From Pseudarthrobacter sp. NamB4 (lineage in GTDB: Bacteria > Actinomycetota > Actinomycetes > Actinomycetales > Micrococcaceae), in the NCBI RefSeq assembly GCF_005796185.1, contig NZ_VAHM01000005.1, positions 124,001 through 188,000 of the forward strand: a stretch of DNA of 64,000 nucleotides. The letters are read 5' to 3'. The notes below the pieces were generated by a model. The model was not told the DNA's origin. It worked only from the letters and a program-made list of their open reading frames with translations, and searched no databases. The position numbers were made by a program, and so were the translations under genes. This document shows, one piece after another, positions 58,374 through 64,000 of this stretch. Position 1 is the first letter of the stretch; each line of letters opens with the position of its first letter.

Positions 58374-59183
58374 TCAGCTCTCTGCCGATAGAGCCGTGGT
58401 GGCGGCGCCGGCCTCGTCCGGGAGGTGCCGGGCATCCACGACGATGACCGTGACGTTATCACTGCCACCGTTATGCAGGGCGGCCTGGATGAGGGCGTCG
58501 GCGGCGTCCTGGGGATTCCCGACTGTCGTGAGGATCTGGAGGATGTCGTCATCCGTCAGTTCGCCGGTGAGCCCGTCCGAGCACACCAGGACCCGGTCGC
58601 CTTCTTTCACGGGAAGCAGCCAAAAATCCGCTTCCGTCTCATCACTGGCACCCAGTGCGCGGGTGACAACATGCCGGCGCGGATGGACAGTGGCCTCTTC
58701 CGCAGTGATCTCGCCGGCGTCCACGAGTTCCTGCACCTCGGAGTGGTCCACGCTGATTTGCTCGAACCGGCCCTGGCTGAGCCGGTAGGTGCGGGAATCG
58801 CCGATGTTCATAACCAGCCAGTAGGGCACACCCACCAGCTCCACCACCACGGCACCGGCCAGCGTGGTCCCGGCACGCGCACCAGTGGCCTCTCGGATAG
58901 AGCTGTCGGCCATCACCAGGTGCTGCTGGAGGACAGCAGCAGTGACGCTGCGCTCACCGCTGGCGAGCTGGGGGATAGCAGCCAGCGCACGGACGCACAG
59001 TCCGCTGGCGACCTCGCCGGCCTCGTGGCCCCCCATTCCGTCCGCCACGGCGAAGACTGGATCGGAGGCGATATAGGAATCCTCGTTCAACTCCCGGCGG
59101 AGCCCCCGGTCTGTCCCGTAGCCGTAGCTCAGGCGAAGACCCGGCCCGGAAGTGGAGGGAACGCTGGCGGGATATTGGTTCAT
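58374..59183 (-). CDS. PP2C-family Ser/Thr phosphatase
   Basis: The 269-residue protein has the PP2C core: RRELNEDSY (D35), VFAVADGMGGHEAGEVAS (D48), GTTLAGAVVV, NIGDSRTYRL, LVCSDGLTGEL and HNGGSDNVTVIVV. It is a soluble PstP-like phosphatase but lacks a membrane segment. Possible partner kinases are not in the window. ATG at 59183 follows AGGACAGG and overlaps the stop of a small upstream ORF. Confidence 0.93.
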   Translation of the reverse strand: MNQYPASVPSTSGPGLRLSYGYGTDRGLRRELNEDSYIASDPVFAVADGMGGHEAGEVASGLCVRALAAIPQLASGERSVTAAVLQQHLVMADSSIREATGARAGTTLAGAVVVELVGVPYWLVMNIGDSRTYRLSQGRFEQISVDHSEVQELVDAGEITAEEATVHPRRHVVTRALGASDETEADFWLLPVKEGDRVLVCSDGLTGELTDDDILQILTTVGNPQDAADALIQAALHNGGSDNVTVIVVDARHLPDEAGAATTALSAES

Positions 59184-59341
59184 GCCTGTCCTAGGTAAAA
59201 GGTCCGGACCCCGAGGTGGAGGCGGGACCCTGGGGTAACAAAACTGGAAACACCCGGTGCAAGGGGCGTCCGGATGCCGGGAGCGCTCACGGCATGCTGC
59301 TCGCGCGGTGCCGGCTTCGGAACAAGCCGCTTCACTGCCAT
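59180..59341 (-). CDS. Small basic ORF coupled to PP2C, hypothetical
   Basis: This 53-codon ORF starts ATG 59341 with an unusually good ribosome site (GGGGGGAGGAACGGGA before ATG). It ends TGA overlapping the PP2C ATG (ATGA). The product (MAVKRLVPKPAPREQHAV and onward) is basic and matches nothing I know. It could be a leader or coupling peptide for PP2C. Coding composition is ordinary for this GC-rich DNA, so doubt remains. Confidence 0.45.
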   Translation of the reverse strand: MAVKRLVPKPAPREQHAVSAPGIRTPLAPGVSSFVTPGSRLHLGVRTFYLGQA

Positions 59342-59516
59342 TCCCGTTCCTCCCCCCCTGCGACGGTCGCCGGCTGCCTGCCCGGTGGAACCGCCGGCGC
59401 TCCGCCGCCCGGTGCCGGCGTTGCGGGCCCGCGGACTGGAGGCGCCGGCGACCTTTGCATTACCGGGATAGTACCGGGAATCCCTTCCAGGTGGGCAGCG
59501 GGGGCTTCCGGCCAAG

Positions 59517-60680
59517 TCAGTCCAGGACCAGGCCCTTACCAAGTCCACGGCTGAGGCGCACCGGGCGGATCTCCCCGAAACCGCGGACGTTTTCGGGGGG
59601 CTGCGGTGCCAGCACGAACCGTTCGTCGTGTTCCAGGGCTGAAGCCGTCATGTCATCCACCAGCACTGTTCCGGGGTCCGCCAGGGTAGTGAGGCGCGCC
59701 GCCAGGTTTACGGTGGGACCGTAGATGTCCCCCAGCCTGGAAAGGATTCGTCCCCACACCATGGCCACGCGTGCCTCCGGAAGGATCTCATCCTCGGTAA
59801 AGGCCTGTGCAAGCGCCAGCGAAATCTCGGCGCCTGCTGCCGGGGTTTCGGCGATGTACAGGACTTCGTCACCCACCGTCTTGACCAGGCGGCCGCCGCC
59901 CACGGAGATGATTTCGGCACACTTGTTTTCGAAGCGCTGGACCAGCCGGGCCAGGGTTTTTTCGTTCATTCGCCGGGACAGGCTGGTGTAGGAAACCAGG
60001 TCGGCGAAGCCAACGGCACGGGCGAGCGGCAGCGGCGCATCGTCTTCGTCGCCTTCGCGGCCCTCTTCGCTGGCCTGCAGGCCCGCTTCGGCACGGACGG
60101 CGAGCCGCTGGACGCCTGCGTTCAGCTGGCGCCGCCAGGAGTAAACCAGCACTTCTTCGAGGGCATCCACGAGCGCCGGCAGCTCGTTGACCAGGCGCTT
60201 GCGGGCCACGGCGTCGGTGACGCCCTGTTCGTGAACCATGTCCTCCACCAGCGCCTCGATCTGCCAGACCACCATCCGGTCCGTCATTTGGCCGATGGAG
60301 CGGGTGACGGAGATGGCTGCTTCCTCAGTCAGCTTGCCCGAGCGGACCAGGTCCACGACGGTGGAGAGCGCAGCCTGGTCGCGTTCGGTAAAGGCAACGT
60401 CCTCGTCACCGAAGTTGGGAAATCCCAGGGCCCGCCAGAGTTTGCGGGCAGAGAGCAGGGACAGTCCGGCACCGGCAGCAACTTCACGACGGCGGAGCTT
60501 GCGTTCCCCGCCGAGCAGCCTTGCCTCGAGCGCCTTCATGGCAAGTCTGTCGGCGGAGAGGGTTCCGGTGGGGGGATGGTGGCCGTCATGGAGCTGGCCG
60601 GCAGGTGGAGTGTCAGGCGAATCACCCGGTAGGGCAGGCGCGGCGACATCGACGCGTTCCTGCTGGTCCTCATCGTTCAT
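59517..60680 (-). CDS. Class III adenylate/guanylate cyclase
   Basis: The 387-residue protein has an N-terminal MerR-like helix-turn-helix region (about 57-90) and a C-terminal class III cyclase domain (about 215-380). The domain has metal D227 (GFADLVSYT), K267 and D271 (LVKTVGDEV), D318 (GDIYGPTVN), N325 and R329. The full set fits an active adenylyl cyclase; the Lys/Asp pair favours ATP. ATG at 60680 follows AAGGTGG. It overlaps the PH-domain gene by 11 bases. Confidence 0.9.
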   Translation of the reverse strand: MNDEDQQERVDVAAPALPGDSPDTPPAGQLHDGHHPPTGTLSADRLAMKALEARLLGGERKLRRREVAAGAGLSLLSARKLWRALGFPNFGDEDVAFTERDQAALSTVVDLVRSGKLTEEAAISVTRSIGQMTDRMVVWQIEALVEDMVHEQGVTDAVARKRLVNELPALVDALEEVLVYSWRRQLNAGVQRLAVRAEAGLQASEEGREGDEDDAPLPLARAVGFADLVSYTSLSRRMNEKTLARLVQRFENKCAEIISVGGGRLVKTVGDEVLYIAETPAAGAEISLALAQAFTEDEILPEARVAMVWGRILSRLGDIYGPTVNLAARLTTLADPGTVLVDDMTASALEHDERFVLAPQPPENVRGFGEIRPVRLSRGLGKGLVLD

Positions 60681-61269
60681 CCTGTCCACCTTCTCTCACA
60701 TCCCATGGCAATGCTCCGGCAGGGTAATCGGTTGTCCCGCCGGGCTGGCCGTCACGTTCATCGGGCAATTCCCCGATCGCATCGAGGATGAAGTCCCGGA
60801 ACCTGGCAACCTCAGGAACGTCCTGGAAAGTCACCACGCCCTGATACCCGGTTTCCAAGGATATATTCCCGGAGCGCAACAGGCGTTGAAGTACCGACTC
60901 GTGGACAGTCAGGTTGCGCACCGAGGCCAGGTTCACCTGCTGGTCCTGCCGCCGCAGCATGCCGGACCTGGACACCAGCCGCCGGCTGGTGAGGATATAC
61001 CTGGTGCCCTGCCAGCGCAGGAGCCGGGGCAGGCAGTAGCCAGCCCAGACCGCCACGGCTGCGAGGACACAGGCGATCACCAGCCACGGCGTCCATCGGG
61101 AAGTAAGGCCGGGAAAGAGACGCGCCGCTTCCCCGCGGATGATCCATGCTGAAGTATAGGCAGCACCCGCGGGTGCCAGAATGAAGGCTGCGGCGGCCCC
61201 GGACAGCTTCCTCGGCTGCGGGCGGGTGGTGACGATTACCTGTTCGCCCGGAACGAGGTCTTTACGCAT
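60670..61269 (-). CDS. bPH2-domain membrane protein
   Basis: The 199-residue protein has two membrane helices (about 24-44 and 62-80), then a bacterial PH-like domain with RYILTSRRLVSRSGMLRRQDQQVNL and GVVTFQDVPEV. Such DUF304-type proteins are common in actinobacteria with unknown roles. ATG at 61269 overlaps the birA stop by eight bases and its end overlaps the cyclase start. The three genes are therefore translationally chained. Confidence 0.85.
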   Translation of the reverse strand: MRKDLVPGEQVIVTTRPQPRKLSGAAAAFILAPAGAAYTSAWIIRGEAARLFPGLTSRWTPWLVIACVLAAVAVWAGYCLPRLLRWQGTRYILTSRRLVSRSGMLRRQDQQVNLASVRNLTVHESVLQRLLRSGNISLETGYQGVVTFQDVPEVARFRDFILDAIGELPDERDGQPGGTTDYPAGALPWDVREGGQDER

Positions 61270-62170
61270 AACCGCCCTGGCCGGAATCCTCCGGAGCAGT
61301 CCATGGCCGCAAATGCACCACGTCGCCCGCGGTCACCACATGTTCGCGTGATTCGCGGTCCACCACCAGCAGCGACCCGTAGTCGTCGAGGCGTGAGGCG
61401 TGGCCGATGATCTCGTGGTCGCCCGGCAGCTGCGCCCGCACCTGCTTGCCCAGCGTAGCCATGACTGCCTCCACCCGCTTGTGCAGGGAAGCCCCGCCCG
61501 CCAGCCCTGCCGCCGGGTCGCCGTCGGCATTGCAGAAGCTGCGGTAGAGCACGGCAAACTGCGACAGGTAGCTTTTCAGCAGCCCGGTCCGGTCTGTGCT
61601 GCGAGGGGATTCCAGCACCACTGACGTGGCCGTGGGAACGGGGAGCTCCGATTCCCGCAGGGTGACATTGAGGCCCGTCCCGAGGATGACGGGCGGCGCT
61701 GAGCCGTCCACCATTGGACCCAGCTGCGCCAGGATGCCGGCGATTTTCTTCCCGCGGACCAGGACGTCGTTGGGCCATTTCAGCTCGGCAGGGAGGCCGG
61801 CGGTTTCCAGCAGGGTCCCGCGCAGTGCCAGGGCTGCGATGAGCGACAGCCAGAAGTAGCTCTGGGTGGGAAGCGGCCTGCCTTCGGCATTGACCGGTTT
61901 CAGGACCACCGAAACCGAGATCGAGCTCAGCGGCGGCGCCTCCCAGTGCCTGTCCAGGCGCCCCCTGGCAGCTGTCTGGTACTCGGCGGTGAGCACGGAC
62001 ATGTCCGGCCAGGCGGAGGGCTCCGCCGTCACGGACCGCAGAAGATCCGCGTTCGTGGATCCCGTGGAATCCACCACCTCGAGCCGGGGAATGCCGGCCG
62101 CGGACAGGAAGTCCTGGTCCGCGAGTTCCCTCCGGTTCAGAGGCGTGCCGGGGGCATGTGCGTCATCCAT
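61262..62170 (-). CDS. birA: Biotin--[acetyl-CoA-carboxylase] ligase
   Basis: BirA activates biotin and attaches it to carboxyl-carrier proteins. The 302-residue protein has the ligase motifs STNADLL, ARGRLDRHW (68-76, for biotinyl-AMP) and KWPNDVLVRGKKIAGIL (131-147). It lacks an N-terminal DNA-binding domain, so it is a class I enzyme without a direct repressor role. ATG at 62170 has AGGT just before it. The biotin-dependent carboxylase subunit starts about 1.1 kb away. Confidence 0.93.
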   Translation of the reverse strand: MDDAHAPGTPLNRRELADQDFLSAAGIPRLEVVDSTGSTNADLLRSVTAEPSAWPDMSVLTAEYQTAARGRLDRHWEAPPLSSISVSVVLKPVNAEGRPLPTQSYFWLSLIAALALRGTLLETAGLPAELKWPNDVLVRGKKIAGILAQLGPMVDGSAPPVILGTGLNVTLRESELPVPTATSVVLESPRSTDRTGLLKSYLSQFAVLYRSFCNADGDPAAGLAGGASLHKRVEAVMATLGKQVRAQLPGDHEIIGHASRLDDYGSLLVVDRESREHVVTAGDVVHLRPWTAPEDSGQGGYA

Positions 62171-62205
62171 ACCTAAACTCTACCGACACGGGCCGGGCGT
62201 CCCGG

Positions 62206-63093
62206 CTACAGGAAAATGTCCGGGACCAGGCTCTCCTCGGGCGTCCCCAGGCTGTACGGACGGAAGTCAGTGACTCCCGCTGCCGCGAGCACCTCTTCGT
62301 CTGTATAGAAATTGCCGCTGGGCCGGCCGCCGGCCCGCAGATTGCTGCCGGTCAGCACGGCATGGGCAGCGTCCGCCATGATTTGCGGACCACGGGCGGC
62401 CTGGACCATCGCCTCGCCTTGGGGCATGTTCCTGATGGCCGCCGTATCGATCAGGGTGCACGGCCAGAGCGAATTGACCCTGATACCGTCCGCCTTGAGC
62501 TCCTCGGCAAGTCCCAGGGTAGTAAGGCTCATCCCGTACTTCGCCATGGTGTAGGCGAGGTGTTTTCCGGCCCAGTGCGGATCGAGGTTCAGCGGCGGCG
62601 ACAGGGTCAGGATGCGGCCCTGGCGCGAGGCCCGCAGCGCCGGCAACGCCAGCTTGGACATCAGGAAGGTGCCCCGGACGTTGATGTCCTGCATCAGGTC
62701 GTACTTTTTCATGTCGACGTCGTCCGTGCGGGAGAGGTCGATGGCGGAAGCGTTGTTGACCACGACGTCGATGCCGCCAAAGCGGTCCATCGCCGAAGCC
62801 ACGGCGCGCGCAACGTCGTCGTCATTCCGGACGTCACCTACGAGGGGTAGAGCCTGCCCGCCCGCTGCCACCAATTCCTCCGCCGCGGCATACACCGTCC
62901 CGGCAAGCCTGGGATGCGGCTCCCCCGTCTTGGCCAGCAGCACGATGTTGGCACCGTCCTGTGCTGCCCGCCCGGCGATGGCAAGCCCGATCCCACGGCT
63001 GCCGCCGGAGATCAGGAGGGTCTGCCCCCGGAGCGATCCGGCCGCCTGATAGGGGCCTGCGTGGCGCTGGAAAGCGTCATTGCTCGAAGTCAT
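62206..63093 (-). CDS. HSDL2-like short-chain dehydrogenase
   Basis: The 295-residue SDR has the NAD(P) motif ISGGSRGIGLAIA (28-40), NNASAIDLS, and catalytic Tyr/Lys in HLAYTMAKYGMS. PCTLIDTAAIRNM matches the hydroxysteroid-dehydrogenase-like 2 group, often linked to fatty acid metabolism. ATG at 63093 has no Shine-Dalgarno, but TACAGT lies six bases upstream, so it is probably leaderless. GTTAC-N6-GTAAC at 63116-63131 overlaps its likely -35 region. Confidence 0.86.
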   Translation of the reverse strand: MTSSNDAFQRHAGPYQAAGSLRGQTLLISGGSRGIGLAIAGRAAQDGANIVLLAKTGEPHPRLAGTVYAAAEELVAAGGQALPLVGDVRNDDDVARAVASAMDRFGGIDVVVNNASAIDLSRTDDVDMKKYDLMQDINVRGTFLMSKLALPALRASRQGRILTLSPPLNLDPHWAGKHLAYTMAKYGMSLTTLGLAEELKADGIRVNSLWPCTLIDTAAIRNMPQGEAMVQAARGPQIMADAAHAVLTGSNLRAGGRPSGNFYTDEEVLAAAGVTDFRPYSLGTPEESLVPDIFL

Positions 63094-63099
63094 GGGACC

Positions 63100-63105
63100 A
63101 CTGTA
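63100..63105 (-). promoter_or_regulatory. Candidate -10 of the SDR gene
   Basis: TACAGT on the minus strand ends six bases before ATG 63093, consistent with a leaderless transcript. Confidence 0.45.
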
Positions 63106-63115
63106 ACCCAATCAA

Positions 63116-63131
63116 GTTACCCCTCAGTAAC
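63116..63131. promoter_or_regulatory. Inverted repeat GTTACCCCTCAGTAAC, putative operator
   Basis: Five-base arms GTTAC and GTAAC with a 6-base spacer. It overlaps the expected -35 zone of the SDR gene and lies in the divergent gap before the carboxylase gene. It matches the sites at 7029 and 25279. Confidence 0.6.
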
Positions 63132-63163
63132 ATGCCCGTGCCGCTGAGGGCGGCGCAGAAAAT

Positions 63164-63178
63164 TGTAGGTTCCCTACA
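63164..63178. promoter_or_regulatory. Palindrome TGTAGGTTCCCTACA, putative operator
   Basis: Perfect 6-bp arms around TTC, about 135 bases upstream of the carboxylase start, within the SDR-carboxylase gap. It differs from the neighbouring GTTAC site, suggesting a second regulator. Confidence 0.5.
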
Positions 63179-63311
63179 GCCGTGGGGGCCGGAAGCGTCA
63201 CTAGACTTGCCAGCAGGGTTCGTCCTTTGTGTGGAAGCTACTTAAACCCCACAGCACAGCCCGCGAGCGCCAGCACCACGAATCAATCTGCTACAGAGCC
63301 GGAGATACTTG

Positions 63312-64000
63312 ATGAGCCACGATCTGACAACGACAGCGGGAAAGATCGCCGACTTCCGCGACCGCCAGGCACGTGCCGAACAGCCCTCCGGCCCAGAAGC
63401 AATCGAAAAGCAGCATGCGCGCGGCAAGAACACCGCACGGGAGCGCATTGGCCTGCTGCTGGATGAAGACTCGTTCGTCGAATTCGACGCCCTTGCCGTG
63501 CACCGCTCCACCGCATTCGGCATGGAAAAGAAGAAGCCGCTCGGGGACGGCCTGGTGTCGGGCTACGGCACGGTGGATGGCCGGCTGGTGGCCGTTTACA
63601 GCCAGGACTTCACGGTATACGGCGGCTCCCTCAGCCAGGTCAACGGCGAGAAGATCGTCAAGGTCCAGGAATTCGCACTGCGCAATGGGTGCCCGGTGGT
63701 GGGCATCCTGGATGGCGGCGGCGCCCGCATCCAGGAGGGTGTAGCGTCGCTGGCCATGTTCGCCGATATCTTCCGCAACAATGTCCATGCCTCGGGTGTG
63801 GTGCCGCAGATCTCCCTGATCATGGGCCCCTCCGCCGGCGGTGCCGCCTACTCCCCCGCACTCACGGACTATGTGGTGATGGTGGACAAGACCTCCCACA
63901 TGTTCATCACCGGACCGGATGTCATCAAGACCGTCACGGGCGAGGACGTGGATATGGAAACCCTGGGCGGTGCCCGCCAGCACAATGCCACCACGGGTAC
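63312..64000 (+). CDS. Acyl-CoA carboxylase beta subunit, 3' end beyond window
   Basis: This is the carboxyltransferase subunit that moves CO2 from biotin to acetyl- or propionyl-CoA. The visible 229 residues contain [57 protein letters not shown] and [14 protein letters not shown], the crotonase-like carboxyltransferase blocks. ATG at 63312 follows GGAGA. Whether it is AccD or PccB-type cannot be set from this part. It is divergent from the HSDL2-like gene, and birA is nearby. Confidence 0.93.
   Translation, partial: MSHDLTTTAGKIADFRDRQARAEQPSGPEAIEKQHARGKNTARERIGLLLDEDSFVEFDALAVHRSTAFGMEKKKPLGDGLVSGYGTVDGRLVAVYSQDFTVYGGSLSQVNGEKIVKVQEFALRNGCPVVGILDGGGARIQEGVASLAMFADIFRNNVHASGVVPQISLIMGPSAGGAAYSPALTDYVVMVDKTSHMFITGPDVIKTVTGEDVDMETLGGARQHNATTG

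Overview
The window is high-GC actinobacterial chromosome. The protein families, the rpsB-tsf-pyrH-frr-cdsA order, the SAM-IV-type leaders of the methionine genes and the gatCAB, ligA and dnaG neighbourhoods fit Micrococcaceae of the Arthrobacter/Pseudarthrobacter type. This is a judgement from reading, not from a search. Almost all of it is ordinary core and metabolic chromosome. I see no prophage, insertion sequence, CRISPR array or antiphage system.

Layout. 1-4680 (minus): translation and lipid genes rpsB, tsf, pyrH, frr and cdsA, then a DivIVA-domain gene cut by the window edge, with stem-loops in the spacers. 5141-13146: secreted M23 peptidase, acyl-CoA dehydrogenase, a CAU tRNA, GT4 glycosyltransferase, NIPA-like transporter, CDP-alcohol phosphatidyltransferase, holin-X/DUF3618 protein, Bcr/CflA exporter and two small hypotheticals. 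13197-18088: two identical tRNA-Asn genes, dnaG, dgt and dusB. 18169-26782: YibE/F membrane protein, alpha/beta hydrolase, GNAT, glyQS, YdcZ-like transporter, S4 protein, esterase, SGNH hydrolase and a SHOCT-like protein. 26805-32874: valine catabolism (mmsA, mmsB, divergent LysR), a zinc alcohol dehydrogenase and an MHS-type transporter. 33076-35933: metX and metY, each behind its own SAM riboswitch. 36097-39827: VOC protein, a decayed DUF222/HNH pseudogene, a degenerate 30-bp repeat, a CPBP protease and a DeoR regulator. 39928-45616: hutI, an FAD amine oxidase, kbl and tdh with a divergent LysR regulator. 45624-49721: DUF5666-like pseudogene, a second repeat region and gatCAB. 49868-53949: CitMHS-type transporter facing a CitA/CitB-like two-component system. 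53951-62170: RidA, GNAT, inositol phosphatase, ligA, PP2C, a small upstream ORF, class III cyclase, PH-domain protein and birA. 62206-64000: HSDL2-like SDR and a divergent acyl-CoA carboxylase beta subunit that runs off the end.

The genes form short functional groups: ribosome biogenesis, methionine synthesis by direct sulfhydrylation under SAM control, threonine-to-glycine breakdown, valine breakdown, citrate uptake with its sensor, and biotin ligase close to a biotin-dependent carboxylase. The most interesting unexplained signal is a 16-bp inverted repeat, GTTAC-N6-GTAAC. It occurs three times, each time in front of lipid or acyl-CoA type genes, and may mark an undescribed local regulon. 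Two intergenic repeat regions that share a 13-bp core, and stacked stem-loops in the rpsB-tsf-pyrH-frr spacers, are also worth checking.
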